Notes: generated by a model not told the origin, from the sequence alone. A DNA stretch of 64,000 nucleotides from an uncultured Bacteroidales bacterium (GCA_900315335.1 OMYR01000022.1:30415-94414); one strand, 5' to 3'; counted from the stretch's first letter, positions 1-9,892 are shown. A program made the numbers and translations.

Positions 1-3000
1 TGTATGCTTGGATTTTTCCCATAGTTCTTCTGTGATTACAGGTGTTTCTATTTGTTTGTTTATATACCTCAAAAAATACCTCATCTCGGCTATATTCCAA
101 AAGCGTATGCCGTCCATGGATTGTATCAGTTTGCTGTTTATACCGTGTTTTCGCAAAAGAGCCATTAGAATAACGGCTTCTTCATTTGTTTGGGTCAGCA
201 CACACGAAGTTCCTTTATCTTTATATTGAAGCAAGTTTTCAACGAGCGGTTGATACATATATTTTGATTGATAGTGTATCACTTCCACAAACCCATTTTC
301 TTTTCTCATAGAGATGATGGGTGTACTTTTTATTCTTTTATTTATATTTTTCAAGAATCCGTTGGCAAAATCCACCGGTTGGCGAGCACTACGGTAATTT
401 TCAATCATTTCAACCAATATGCTTCCACTTTCTTGTGCCAACCGATACATATAATCTGAATTGGAACCGCGAAATTCATAGATGTTTTGATCATCGTCTC
501 CTACCGCTATCACACGCATTTCCTCATTATTTGTCATTAAAGCTTTTACAAGTGCATACTCTTCAGCTCCCATATCCTGAGCTTCATCTATGACCAATAC
601 CGTTTTACCAATTTTATTAGGTTCTACTTCTCCATGAGATATCATTTCAGCTGCCTTAGAAATGACGTTTTTTGAATCTTCAAGATTTCCAATCCGTCCC
701 AAAAGGTCGAAGCAATAGGAGTGGAATGTTTTTATTTCAACAAAATGTGCTGCGTTACCTATTAACTTCATGAGTCTTTGTTTAAATTCCGTAGCGGCAG
801 CCCTTGAAAATGTCAGCATCAGGAGTTGTTCATGTTTCACATCTTCAAGTAATAGGAGTGAGGCCAGTTTGTGAACCAATACACGCGTTTTTCCACTACC
901 TGGACCGGCTGCAACGACAATACAATGTGATTCTTTGTTAGAAATGATTTCCATTTGTCGTTTGGACAATTGTCCGAACAATTGCTTGAATTTCTGTGGT
1001 GTTAAGTTACGTTGTATTTCACCAAGTCTGTCTCCTTTGAAATATTTAGAGATGAACTTCTTGTAGTCCATTTGGAAATAATCTTGGACATATTGCAGTG
1101 CTGCATGATAATCTTTTACCATTAGATTGGCATATTCTCCTACAATATGTACTTGCTGGATTTTCAAATTGTAGAATTCGTTGAGCATCCTATAGTCGTC
1201 TTGCTTGTATCTTGATTTGTTATCCTTTATTCTTTGGATATTCATGGCATTGTAAAGTACCAAAAATCCGCCTTCAAGTTTTAGCGAGCCGATTTTTGAC
1301 AGATACAGAAGTGCTTCTTCCACATCTTCCAACTGAATGTCGTCAAGTCTCATGAAAAAAGATTGGGAACTTGATTTTATTTGATTCAAAAGTTCTATCA
1401 CAGAGAACTGTATGGCTTTGCCGGGTACGTTTTCTTTTTCTGCATCAGAAGCTAATTGATATAGCCATTCTACTGTAAAGCGACTTATTTCCAATCTTTT
1501 CTCAAATCGCCTTATAGTTGAGTCCAAGTCCGCCAGACGACTTATTTCCACATTATGAATCGCATCTTCTTTCTTACATGTATATCCCTTGATGGTGAGG
1601 AAATAGAGTAGCGTACGTATATCTTTTTCTTTGGATGTATTGATTCCATCGTTCAAGGCATTTTCATTAAGTTGCTTGCATGATATTCGTAAAATTCCAT
1701 CGGGAATATGATTAAGGATATATTGTTCGAGTTTTGCAAATCGTTCGAGGAGATTTTTTGACTTTCGTTCCGAATCGCCGGCATCCTGTAAATAGGCAGA
1801 TATATCTTTGCTGTCTGCCAATATGCCTTCCTGCCGCATGCGTTCTACTACGGATATAACTTCTCTTTTATTTAGTCCCAAAATGTCTGCCAGATAGTCA
1901 ATTCTGGATTCCGCTTCTGCATCCTGAGCTTTGGCAATGTATTTTTGGGATATTAATGACTTGATGATGCTAACCGCCTTTTCTATTTCGTCGTTACTAA
2001 AGAGTACTGATGCTGTTATGCGTTTTCTGGCTTCGTCCATGTTCTTTACCGTAATACCTGTGGCATATACATGAGGTACATTGTTTCCTCTTATCAAGTA
2101 TCCGCTTTGTTCCAAAGCCGCTAATGCTGTTCGTACACGGGTTTCTATGTCATAGACAGAGTCATCCCATCCTGCTTGCCGGGCAATTTCCAATGCAGAA
2201 CAGTTGACTGTTATACGATGTTTGGTAAAATCTTTGATAGCTTTCCAAACTTGTTGTATTTCACTAATGCTGAGTTTTGTTTGGTTTAGCAATATGAAAT
2301 GCTTATCCAAGTCATTGTCACTATAAAGCACATAACAACGCGCGCTGAGATTTGGGTCACGGCCTGCTCTGCCTGATTCTTGAACATAGTTTTCCAAAGA
2401 ATCGGAAATGTCATAATGTATCACAAGACCAACGTCTTTCTTATCGACTCCCATGCCAAATGCAGATGTAGCTACGATGATGTGTACCCGATCGTTCATA
2501 AAAGCATCCTGGTTGGCGATTTTCTCATCAGCGTCCATCTTGCCATTGAAAGGGAGTGCCTTGTAACCGTCACGGGTCAATTTTTCAGACAATTCTTTGG
2601 TTCGTTTGGTTCGTGATACGTAAACAATTGTCGGACAATTGGATTCGGCAACAAGTTCTCTAAGTTTTAAATACTTTTCATTTTCACTCTCTACATGTAT
2701 GACGGAATAGTACAGGTTTGTTCTTGAGGCTGTTGAGACGAACAACTCTAAGTTCAAGTCCAAGGTTTGCTTGAAATAGTCGCATATATCTTGTATTACT
2801 TTCTGCTTTGCCGTGGCCGTGAAACAGGATATGGGTATCGGCTTCTTGCATTTTTTCTTTTCCTGGTATTGGCGGATGAATTTGCCAATGTAGAGATAGT
2901 CAACCCTGAAATCCTGTCCCCATGAGGAAAAGCAGTGTGCTTCGTCTATTACAAACCTTACCACATGCCGAGCCGTCAATATCTTCTCGACAGTTTTTGA

Positions 3001-4191
3001 ACGAAGCATTTCGGGAGATATGTACAGCAATGAGGCTTCTCCGTCTTGTACTCTTTGTATGGATAATGACCGTGTGATAGGGTCTAACATTCCATTGATG
3101 GTTACGGCATCCGTGATTCCTCTGTCTGCAAGGTTATCTACCTGATCTTTCATCAAAGACTGCAAAGGGGAAATGACAACCGTAAGTCCATGCACAGCTC
3201 GTCCTGCCATAAGTGCCGGTAATTGGAAAGTCAGTGATTTTCCGCCGCCGGTAGGAAATATCGCCAGCACTGATTTGCCTTCCACCGCAGCTCGGGCTGC
3301 TTGTTCTTGCAGTGGCTCTCCTTCGTAGGTTCGGAAGTGTTCATATCCGAAAAATGTTTTTAAGTTATGAAGCACGTCCAATTGCGTATTGCAATAGTTA
3401 CAACCTTCGTGGCAATTGGTGTGACGCAGGAGTTTTATAATAAATTCCACTTCCGGGTAAGTGTGAAGCACCCATCCGGGAGTGATGGAACGATAGTCTG
3501 TGGTATCTATCAGAGCCAATGCGTATGCCAATCCGCATGGATATTGTTTGATGAGCATATCAAGGTCTGCATGCTGGCAAATCTTTCCGTCATAAATCTT
3601 TTTTATTAATTCAGGTATTCCGTCATAAATATACTTCGCATCTGCACCAACCATACTGAGAAATCCATCAAACTCCTTTTTGCCTTTTAGTAACGATGCG
3701 AATATTATACGCTTCTCTCTCGGCAATGAATTCCAGCATGCAATTTCATCGAATAACAGGTCTTTTGCCTTTTTACAATCGTTTACCGGATTGTTCATCT
3801 GTTCGCTGAGCAGCTTGTCATCTTTCACAAGCCTATGATAAGGGCGTTCAGGAAATAACAAAGGCGAGATATAAAGCGTGTCAACTAAGATCCAACGGCA
3901 GTTGTTGTTTGGAAACAGATACTTGGCATCATGGTGAATGATATTGTGGCCACAGATATAATCTATGTCGTTTAAGAAAACAAATAATTCTTTCTTCGAA
4001 GTTTTATGGAATGTTGAGCCATTATGTTTTAGTGCTCCTATATCATGGATTTTATGGTCGTTAAAGCCGACTTCAATATCTACCACTGCATAATTGGGGA
4101 TACGATATGGTGCAGAGGTTGTTTTACTGTCAATGGTATTGTTTTTATCCTCGGTTTTCTTAAATCCTATGAGTTTGTTCCATATTGACAT
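1..4191 (-). CDS. Exonuclease-RecQ-UvrD triple fusion helicase (3' end outside window)
   Basis: An open frame runs without a stop from ATG at 4191 to the left edge, giving 1397 visible residues. Residues about 35-160 look like a DnaQ/DEDD 3'-5' exonuclease: VDIE, then GHNIIHHD, then NPVNDCKKA. A CHEGCNYC zinc-knuckle-like motif sits near residue 264. A RecQ-type SF2 helicase follows (PTGGGKS near 313, DEAH near 415, QESGRAGRD motif VI), then a winged-helix-like linker. A second, SF1 UvrD/PcrA-type helicase starts near residue 1095 (GPGSGKT, DEAQD near 1202, GDDDQNIYEFRG near 1230). The expected role is DNA unwinding and end processing in recombination or repair. Large RecQ proteins with a UvrD-like C-terminus are known in Bacteroidetes; the N-terminal nuclease is my reading. 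The C-terminal SF1 motifs lie outside the window. Confidence 0.88.
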   Translation of the reverse strand, partial: MSIWNKLIGFKKTEDKNNTIDSKTTSAPYRIPNYAVVDIEVGFNDHKIHDIGALKHNGSTFHKTSKKELFVFLNDIDYICGHNIIHHDAKYLFPNNNCRWILVDTLYISPLLFPERPYHRLVKDDKLLSEQMNNPVNDCKKAKDLLFDEIACWNSLPREKRIIFASLLKGKKEFDGFLSMVGADAKYIYDGIPELIKKIYDGKICQHADLDMLIKQYPCGLAYALALIDTTDYRSITPGWVLHTYPEVEFIIKLLRHTNCHEGCNYCNTQLDVLHNLKTFFGYEHFRTYEGEPLQEQAARAAVEGKSVLAIFPTGGGKSLTFQLPALMAGRAVHGLTVVISPLQSLMKDQVDNLADRGITDAVTINGMLDPITRSLSIQRVQDGEASLLYISPEMLRSKTVEKILTARHVVRFVIDEAHCFSSWGQDFRVDYLYIGKFIRQYQEKKKCKKPIPISCFTATAKQKVIQDICDYFKQTLDLNLELFVSTASRTNLYYSVIHVESENEKYLKLRELVAESNCPTIVYVSRTKRTKELSEKLTRDGYKALPFNGKMDADEKIANQDAFMNDRVHIIVATSAFGMGVDKKDVGLVIHYDISDSLENYVQESGRAGRDPNLSARCYVLYSDNDLDKHFILLNQTKLSISEIQQVWKAIKDFTKHRITVNCSALEIARQAGWDDSVYDIETRVRTALAALEQSGYLIRGNNVPHVYATGITVKNMDEARKRITASVLFSNDEIEKAVSIIKSLISQKYIAKAQDAEAESRIDYLADILGLNKREVISVVERMRQEGILADSKDISAYLQDAGDSERKSKNLLERFAKLEQYILNHIPDGILRISCKQLNENALNDGINTSKEKDIRTLLYFLTIKGYTCKKEDAIHNVEISRLADLDSTIRRFEKRLEISRFTVEWLYQLASDAEKENVPGKAIQFSVIELLNQIKSSSQSFFMRLDDIQLEDVEEALLYLSKIGSLKLEGGFLVLYNAMNIQRIKDNKSRYKQDDYRMLNEFYNLKIQQVHIVGEYANLMVKDYHAALQYVQDYFQMDYKKFISKYFKGDRLGEIQRNLTPQKFKQLFGQLSKRQMEIISNKESHCIVVAAGPGSGKTRVLVHKLASLLLLEDVKHEQLLMLTFSRAAATEFKQRLMKLIGNAAHFVEIKTFHSYCFDLLGRIGNLEDSKNVISKAAEMISHGEVEPNKIGKTVLVIDEAQDMGAEEYALVKALMTNNEEMRVIAVGDDDQNIYEFRGSNSDYMYRLAQESGSILVEMIENYRSARQPVDFANGFLKNINKRIKSTPIISMRKENGFVEVIHYQSKYMYQPLVENLLQYKDKGTSCVLTQTNEEAVILMALLRKHGINSKLIQSMDGIRFWNIAEMRYFLRYINKQIETPVITEELWEKSKHT

Positions 4192-4504
4192 ATCTCAATA
4201 TAATAAATAGTTTTATAACTTGTATAGGTTATGTATCTGTATAATTTCATTATTGTTAGGGTATATTACTCTAATATCATTTACAAAGGTAAGGATAAAA
4301 ATGAATATTCTGTTAAAATTGTCCCATGCTTTTGATTATTATGTGTTTATATTACGATTTTTATTAAATAAATCCTTATTTTTGCACTCAAGAGTTATGG
4401 TCGCTTATGGATGTCTATTTTCGGATTTGCGATATAATTGCAACACGTGTACGGAAGTCGTTATATATAGTATAATGTTGATTTTGAGTAGTAAAATTAA
4501 TATC
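4192..4504. other. Intergenic region upstream of the RecQ fusion
   Basis: About 310 bases lie between the RecQ-fusion start and the panB stop. The only supported element is a minus-strand -7 box (TACCTTTG). A plus-strand TATTTTTG at 4377-4384 also fits the -7 consensus, but no gene follows it on that strand. A 110-codon plus-strand reading frame here shows no recognisable features and I do not accept it as a gene. Confidence 0.5.
4284..4291 (-). promoter_or_regulatory. Putative promoter -7 box for the RecQ fusion
   Basis: On the minus strand this reads TACCTTTG, a perfect match to the Bacteroidota -7 consensus TAnnTTTG, about 90 bases upstream of the start codon. I see no good -33 TTTG at the expected distance, so confidence is moderate. 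Confidence 0.4.
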
Positions 4505-5326
4505 TTAATATTGTTCGTTGTTGTTAGGGAAAGAACCGCTTTTAACATCTGAGGAATACTGGCTTACTGCAGAGCGTATCTCATCGCCCAAAGAATGATA
4601 ACGGCGAAGAAAACGAGGCGAAAAGTCCTGAGTGATGCCCAACATATCGTGTAAAACCAATACCTGTCCGTCTGTATATTTGCCCGCTCCGATACCGATT
4701 GTCGGTATTGTCAGTTCCTCAGACACACGTTTGGCAAGCATAGCGGGGATTTTCTCCAAAACAATACTGAAACAGCCCACTTCTTCCAACGCTTTGGCGT
4801 CCTCAATAAGGCGTTCGGCTTCGTTCTTACCCGTAGCCCTTACGGCATAAGTGCCGAATTTGTTAATAGACTGAGGAGTCAGCCCTAAATGTCCCATAAC
4901 AGGAATACCCGCTGAAAGAATACGTGATATGGATTCCACTACTTCCTTACCGCCTTCAAGTTTTATGGCATTGGCTTGCGTTTCTTTCATAATGGTTATC
5001 GCACTTTGTAACGCCATTTTGCTATTTCCTTGGTATGTTCCGAAAGGCATATCCACAACAACCATCGCATGTTTGACGGCTCGCACCACACTTTTGGCAT
5101 GATAAATCATTTCTTCCAAAGTAATGGGAAGTGTTGTGGAGTATCCCGCCATAACATTGGCCGCACTGTCGCCCACAAGTATGACGTCTATGTTTGAAGC
5201 ATCCACCAATTTAGCCATTGAGTAGTCGTATGCGGTAATCATTGAGATTTTCTCGCCTCTGTGTGCCATATTTTCAAGAGTATGAACTGTAACTTTCTTA
5301 GGATTGTCCGTCGTTGCTATTGACAT
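4505..5326 (-). CDS. panB: 3-methyl-2-oxobutanoate hydroxymethyltransferase
   Basis: First committed enzyme of pantothenate (vitamin B5, CoA precursor) synthesis. It adds a hydroxymethyl group from 5,10-methylene-THF to alpha-ketoisovalerate, giving ketopantoate in the cytoplasm. The 273-residue length is normal for PanB. Expected metal ligands are visible: VGDS (Asp53), VDMPFG (Asp92) and KLEGG (Glu near 124). The catalytic Glu lies in VLEKIP near 190. The start at 5326 follows a good promoter by about 55 bases. panB stands alone between two large helicase genes on the same strand; no panC or panD is adjacent. Confidence 0.95.
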   Translation of the reverse strand: MSIATTDNPKKVTVHTLENMAHRGEKISMITAYDYSMAKLVDASNIDVILVGDSAANVMAGYSTTLPITLEEMIYHAKSVVRAVKHAMVVVDMPFGTYQGNSKMALQSAITIMKETQANAIKLEGGKEVVESISRILSAGIPVMGHLGLTPQSINKFGTYAVRATGKNEAERLIEDAKALEEVGCFSIVLEKIPAMLAKRVSEELTIPTIGIGAGKYTDGQVLVLHDMLGITQDFSPRFLRRYHSLGDEIRSAVSQYSSDVKSGSFPNNNEQY

Positions 5327-5381
5327 ATTTGTATTGTTTTAACTTATGTTTGTTATTTTTATTCAACATTTAATCGGTGTG

Positions 5382-5413
5382 CAAAAGTACTATAATTTAT
5401 CGAACTGACCAAA
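5382..5413 (-). promoter_or_regulatory. panB promoter
   Basis: On the minus strand TTTG (5410-5413), a 20-base gap and TACTTTTG (5382-5389) match the Bacteroidota -33/-7 promoter. The inferred transcription start is about 50 bases upstream of panB. Confidence 0.72.
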
Positions 5414-5438
5414 TAATAACCATATTATCAAAATGTAT

Positions 5439-8400
5439 TTATTCAAAGGATAAGCCTTCAAAATAACTTTTTCTGCTTTTGATAAATTCAATGAGTTTGA
5501 AAAACACGAAATTGTTGTTTAACAATAGTGGATTGCCTACCATAATTAGAAAATCAGTTGCTCGTGTCATTGCAACGTTAAGTTTTCTATCGATTATATT
5601 GCCATTATTATCTAAGAAAGAATTATTTGTCAAGAATTGTAATTGATAATACTCTTGAACGGTAAAACCATATATTATGTATTTTCGTTGGCTGCCTTGA
5701 TACCTTTCAACAGTGTCGATAGTGATTTTACTCAAAATATTGGTGTCATCTTCGCTTAAAAACTCTTTTGCTTGTTTCAAAATAATGTTTCTTATTGTTG
5801 CGATTTGGTTTCTATATGGCACGATGATGCCAAGAGTTTGCTCGGCTTTGAAATTATCTTTTTCAATCTCGTAAATCTTAAAAACTATTGCGGCAATAAC
5901 TTTCGCTTCACTGATATTTACTTTGTCGGATGTCAGAATATCTTTGTTTTCAACGACAAAGAAAGAGATACGCCTTGTTTTTAGAATTTTTTCTATGGCG
6001 TTTTTACATTTAACAGTCTTTGGTAATTCTTTTGTTTGGTGTTCAACAGGGACGGCTTTCAATTCATTGTTGTAAAACATAATGTTAGGAAACATCGCTA
6101 TTTCTGGGTGCATTCGTCCTTGACGCGATAGTTTATACGTTACGCAATCATCGTTTCCGTATCGTTTTAATAGTCTTTCAAGCAGAGAAAGCCTGCAATC
6201 TTCAAGCAAAATCTCCGTTCGTAAATCTATATCCGTAACTTTTGATTCTTCTGCGTTTTGTTGAACAACGGCAGGCAATTGTTTTTCATCGCCAATCATT
6301 ACAAACTTTTTTATGACGGGCACATTGTCATTGCTTGCCGTTAATATGGGCATTATTTGCGGCTCTAATATTTGCGAAGCCTCATCTATGATTGCCAACG
6401 TGAATTGTTTTATCTTGAAAAAGTTTAAGTTGGCGTTTATTGTAGTGAGAGTGCCGACAAAAACCCTCGTGTTGAGAATAAGATTTGAGACATCATTAAT
6501 ATTATTACACTGTTTGACTTTTTCGTTAAAGACATAATTTTTTACGTTATCGGAAACAGAAAAATTTTTACCCAAACGAATAAAGTCAATATTGTTTTCT
6601 ATCAGTTTTTCGCAAATCTCATCTACCGCTCTATTGGTATAAGCCATAAGAAGTATGGAAGAATTTTCCTCCAATAACTCTTCTTTTAACGTGGTCATCA
6701 ATCCAAAGGAAGTTTTTCCGGTTCCCGGAGGGCCTATGATAAGAAAAAAATCTTGGGCTTGCTTAATCTTTAATGCCAAAGTGTTGAAATCATTGTAATC
6801 GCCTTTAAGTTTTTTTGTTTTATCAATATTGGGCTGACGTTTGAATATAAGCAAATCTCTTCGACTGTTGTCAGCACAGAGAAAAGAGAACATACCACGA
6901 TAAAGAGCCGAAAACGAAGATTCCAATAAGTCATGTTCAATAGCCCAAGGCTTGTCAATGAATTTTGTAAAGACATTCTTGTTTGATTGAGAGAAACGCA
7001 AACGCAGAATAATCTTGTTATCCGTTATTTCTTGGATAGTGTAACGAAAAACAAAGTGTTTTCTAATATCGGGTTCGTTTTCCTTATATGGATATGCGAT
7101 AACAATATCGCCAACGCGGAAATTGGCCATATCGTTGTTTTGATTTTCTTGAAAAGTCAGTTCAATAGTTTCGATAGGATTATTTGCGTATTTTATAGAC
7201 GGGTCGATAAGTTTTAGATTAATATATATGTTGCCCGTATCAAGTTTATCGTTTAAGTTGGTGTGCCATTTGGCGGCAAAGCCGCTATTATCCTTTGTTT
7301 TGTTTCCGATTTTGCTAAGCAGGTGTTCCCTGCTTACAAAGGCGGTAAATCTAAAAAAATATTTCTTTTCTATTTCCCTCGCATTATGAATGGCATTGAA
7401 AAAAGTGTCAAGTTCTTTTTTTTGATATTTTATCCAAAGTGCGTTATCAACATTATTTTTGTTCAAAGCCTCTGCCGATAAATTTTCCAAGAAACTAAAT
7501 CCGTTCTCTTGCAAAAACCAAACATTTAACCACGCCATTTGATTTCGCACTTCAATAGCCTTGAAAACTAATTCGGGTGCGAAGTTCAATGATAACAAAC
7601 TCTCTTTGTATTTTGAATAGAGCAAAAGAGCATTGAGGTTCGTTTTTTTATATTTTTCGCCAAAGTTATAACGAATTAACAGCATATAAAGAAGCAATTG
7701 CACATAGTGTTGGTCGGTTTGGTGAGGCTTGACATAATTGTTTTGAGGGTATGCTCCTTTGCCGGATTTCTGTTCCAAAAGAATTTGAAAGTCCATTTGT
7801 AAATAGTCCATACGACCTTGTAAGCCGAGCATCTCTGAAAAAAAAGACGGTTCAAGCATTCCATCTTCTTTTTTGTAAATATCCTTGAACATTGTCGGTA
7901 AGCCCTCATTCATAGCAGCCTTTATATTTTCTTTTTGTATCATAGCATCGCTATGAAACGAGTTGTCAATACCGCAAGTAAGCAAGTTAAGTGCATTGTC
8001 TTTGAAAAACTCATCTATACTTTGCTTATAAGATTTGTTTGGACTTGTAACGACTTCGTCCAACAATTGACCGGCAAAATTACCTAACAATGTGGCATTG
8101 GAAGTTGTGTTTGGAAGAAATTTGTGTATCAAATCAACCCAAGCAGATGTGGTGTAATTCTCAAAACAACGTGCAATAGAAGAAATATCGACCAAATAAT
8201 CAGGCTCAAATATGATTAAATCGTAAGAAATCAATACGACATCATATTCGTTCTTGCAATCGCTTTCAATAGACGGCTTAATCAAATTCACTTGACAGTC
8301 GGAGTGAAGAAAAGGTTTTAAATAACTCCAATCTCTATCGTTGTTATCTTTGAATTTAACTTTAACGTTTTGTAAATCCTCTCTATCCAATTTTCCATAG

Positions 8401-8921
8401 AAGTATTCATCGTCCCAATCATTAACAAGCATTCTCTCGTATGGCGAAAAAGATTTTGCTTTATTGAATTGCAGTTTTTGGTTTGTGAATTTGTTTTGTA
8501 TTTTCTGCGGAATATCCGACTGATAAACCAAAGCGATAAACTCGCATATATTTTGAAAATCGTATAAATAATAATCCTCTAATTGTTTTTCGTTAAAATC
8601 GCTTAATCGCCTCAATCTATCTCGCGTATTATTGATTTTTTGTGATAGAACCCAATTAGCCTTTCGGTCTTTTAATAAATAAGAAGTTTTTGCGAAAGTA
8701 CCGACAATATTAACGCCCTTGAAGTCGGTGTTATTATTCAAAACCGTATTGAAAACATAGTTAAATGTACGATAGATTAAGTTAATGTTAATTGAGTGCT
8801 GCGATATGGCATCAAGCATTCTGTCAAACAAATTATCGGCAGTGGGTTTGTTGTCGATACTATTGTATTTTTCTTCCGCATAGTGGTCATAATCCGCAGT
8901 TTTATATATTTTGGAACTCAT
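5439..8921 (-). CDS. Dna2-like protein: RecB-type nuclease fused to an SF1 helicase
   Basis: About 1160 residues. The first few hundred residues are unrecognised. In the middle is a PD-(D/E)XK nuclease signature: GRMDYLQMD, then LLEQKSGKG (the ExK motif), then QHYVQLLLY as the Q-motif, about 370-420 residues from the start. No four-cysteine Fe-S cluster like that of Dna2/AddB is apparent. A beta-barrel-like stretch (FRVGDIVIAYPY) precedes an SF1 helicase core: GPPGTGKTS, IIDEASQ, GDEKQLPAVVQ, and TRAT near the end. The role should be nucleic-acid cleavage with unwinding, possibly defence or repair. I chose ATG at 8921, because an upstream start at 8996 would overlap the -7 box at 8994-9001. 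It looks like an accessory gene placed between panB and a tRNA pair. A Zorya- or Septu-like partner is not present. Confidence 0.8.
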   Translation of the reverse strand: MSSKIYKTADYDHYAEEKYNSIDNKPTADNLFDRMLDAISQHSININLIYRTFNYVFNTVLNNNTDFKGVNIVGTFAKTSYLLKDRKANWVLSQKINNTRDRLRRLSDFNEKQLEDYYLYDFQNICEFIALVYQSDIPQKIQNKFTNQKLQFNKAKSFSPYERMLVNDWDDEYFYGKLDREDLQNVKVKFKDNNDRDWSYLKPFLHSDCQVNLIKPSIESDCKNEYDVVLISYDLIIFEPDYLVDISSIARCFENYTTSAWVDLIHKFLPNTTSNATLLGNFAGQLLDEVVTSPNKSYKQSIDEFFKDNALNLLTCGIDNSFHSDAMIQKENIKAAMNEGLPTMFKDIYKKEDGMLEPSFFSEMLGLQGRMDYLQMDFQILLEQKSGKGAYPQNNYVKPHQTDQHYVQLLLYMLLIRYNFGEKYKKTNLNALLLYSKYKESLLSLNFAPELVFKAIEVRNQMAWLNVWFLQENGFSFLENLSAEALNKNNVDNALWIKYQKKELDTFFNAIHNAREIEKKYFFRFTAFVSREHLLSKIGNKTKDNSGFAAKWHTNLNDKLDTGNIYINLKLIDPSIKYANNPIETIELTFQENQNNDMANFRVGDIVIAYPYKENEPDIRKHFVFRYTIQEITDNKIILRLRFSQSNKNVFTKFIDKPWAIEHDLLESSFSALYRGMFSFLCADNSRRDLLIFKRQPNIDKTKKLKGDYNDFNTLALKIKQAQDFFLIIGPPGTGKTSFGLMTTLKEELLEENSSILLMAYTNRAVDEICEKLIENNIDFIRLGKNFSVSDNVKNYVFNEKVKQCNNINDVSNLILNTRVFVGTLTTINANLNFFKIKQFTLAIIDEASQILEPQIMPILTASNDNVPVIKKFVMIGDEKQLPAVVQQNAEESKVTDIDLRTEILLEDCRLSLLERLLKRYGNDDCVTYKLSRQGRMHPEIAMFPNIMFYNNELKAVPVEHQTKELPKTVKCKNAIEKILKTRRISFFVVENKDILTSDKVNISEAKVIAAIVFKIYEIEKDNFKAEQTLGIIVPYRNQIATIRNIILKQAKEFLSEDDTNILSKITIDTVERYQGSQRKYIIYGFTVQEYYQLQFLTNNSFLDNNGNIIDRKLNVAMTRATDFLIMVGNPLLLNNNFVFFKLIEFIKSRKSYFEGLSFE

Positions 8922-8993
8922 AATATGGTTGTAAATCGTTTTATATGCTTTGTTCTTAGCGTTGTTTTTACAATAGAATTTTCTATCGTTACG

Positions 8994-9001
8994 CAAAGGT
9001 A
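8994..9001 (-). promoter_or_regulatory. Putative -7 box for the nuclease-helicase
   Basis: The minus strand reads TACCTTTG, a perfect TAnnTTTG. It overlaps the upstream candidate start codon at 8996, which argues for the downstream ATG at 8921. No clear -33 TTTG is seen. Confidence 0.42.
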
Positions 9002-9110
9002 TGATTTTTTTAGGTTATAATGTTATTTTGCCTGTTATTTTTTAGAAATTTTAACAATAGAGAATATTTAATAGTGCAATCCATATTTTGGGAAGTGATT
9101 GTAAAAATAG

Positions 9111-9236
9111 GGTAGTGGTTAGCGAAAAAATAATATGTGTTATTGAAAAAATTAGTTAGTGTAATCAGTGAAATAGTGTTTAACACTAATTTGCTAATCA
9201 CAGACATTAATTTATTAGTGTGAGTGATTATTTTTG
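9111..9236. repeat. 21-bp tandem array A (about six units)
   Basis: Six consecutive 21-base units can be laid out from 9111, 9132, 9153, 9174, 9195 and 9216. They share TAGTG at one end and GAAAA/AATTT tracts at the other. The array continues less clearly to the left (from about 9095). It is one of thirteen related loci. It lies between the nuclease-helicase and the promoter of tRNA-Arg(ACG). A reading frame across it on the minus strand is an artefact of the 7-codon period. Confidence 0.8.
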
Positions 9237-9277
9237 TAATAAAAGTAAATGTTTTTTCTATTTTTAGCATAAAATAT

Positions 9278-9308
9278 TTTGCAGGTATTAAAAATTGTCG
9301 TAATTTTG
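9278..9308 (+). promoter_or_regulatory. Promoter of tRNA-Arg(ACG)
   Basis: TTTG (9278-9281), a 19-base gap and TAATTTTG (9301-9308) match the Bacteroidota consensus well. Transcription would start about 45 bases upstream of the mature tRNA. Confidence 0.8.
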
Positions 9309-9359
9309 CAAACTGAAATCTGAGGGACAGCACTGCTTAAAAGATTTGCAAAAGGAAAT

Positions 9360-9433
9360 GGTCCCATAGCTCAACTGAATAGAGTACTTGACTACGGATC
9401 AAGCGGTTGAAGGTTTGAATCCTTCTGGGATCA
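9360..9433 (+). tRNA. tRNA-Arg (anticodon ACG)
   Basis: A 74-base cloverleaf. The acceptor arms GGTCCCA and TGGGATC pair over seven base pairs with one G-T wobble, followed by discriminator A. The anticodon stem CTTGA/TCAAG encloses a loop with ACG. The T arm carries GGTTTGAATCC. The 3' CCA is not encoded. ACG should be edited to ICG to read CGN arginine codons. It has its own promoter and terminator. Confidence 0.95.
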
Positions 9434-9439
9434 CAAGGT

Positions 9440-9476
9440 AAAGAGAAATTCTTAAAGAAAGAGTTTCTCTTTTTTG
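9440..9476 (+). terminator. Terminator of tRNA-Arg(ACG)
   Basis: AAAGAGAAA (9440-9448) pairs with TTTCTCTTT (9464-9472), followed by a T run, a few bases after the tRNA 3' end. Confidence 0.75.
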
Positions 9477-9892
9477 TTTTTATAATTTTGATTAAGTGGG
9501 ATAGGGAATTTTTATGTTTGCAGAAATGTTTAAATAGTGAAAGTTACGTTGGAAATAATGGCTTGGGAATTGTGATAGGAGAGAAGCAATATCTTTTTTG
9601 ATAGATTGCTAAGTTTTTGTTTGAATTGAGAAATGTTTTTTCAGCATTGCTTTTAGCATAAGAAAAATTGTGAAAATTATAAACAGCAATGGCATAAATA
9701 AAAAAGGCATCTTGTAGTTTTTTATCAAGATGCCTTTTTATGTTTTTTTAGATTATTTTTCTGTTGTTTTGTACTTTTTCTCTTTTGCCTCGTATCGTGA
9801 GTACTTTTTCTCTTTTCTTTCTCTTTTTCTCTTACTTAAATCTTCCGATGCCACACTTCGTTTTTTCATCGTGTTGCATTCTTGCTACCTTG
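9477..9892. other. Spacer between convergent tRNA genes
   Basis: About 415 bases without a gene. It holds a strong hairpin terminator (9701-9740). It also has a pyrimidine-rich stretch on the plus strand (9740-9840) with a 16-base direct repeat GTACTTTTTCTCTTTT at 9771 and 9801. I see no promoter or conserved coding frame. Confidence 0.6.
9701..9740 (-). terminator. Terminator between the tRNA-Arg genes
   Basis: AAAAAGGCATCTTG (9701-9714) pairs with CAAGATGCCTTTTT (9726-9739), with A/T runs on both sides, so it could work in both directions. For the minus-strand tRNA-Arg(CCT) it lies about 150 bases downstream. Confidence 0.8.

Noticed and set aside
4220..4552. 110-codon plus-strand reading frame between the RecQ fusion and panB
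   Set aside because: It runs into the panB 3' end on the opposite strand, has no recognisable domain, and the nearby TATTTTTG box lies inside the frame rather than before it.
9010..9333. 107-codon minus-strand reading frame
   Set aside because: It is made of 21-bp array DNA, giving low-complexity 7-residue periodicity; it also covers the tRNA promoter.
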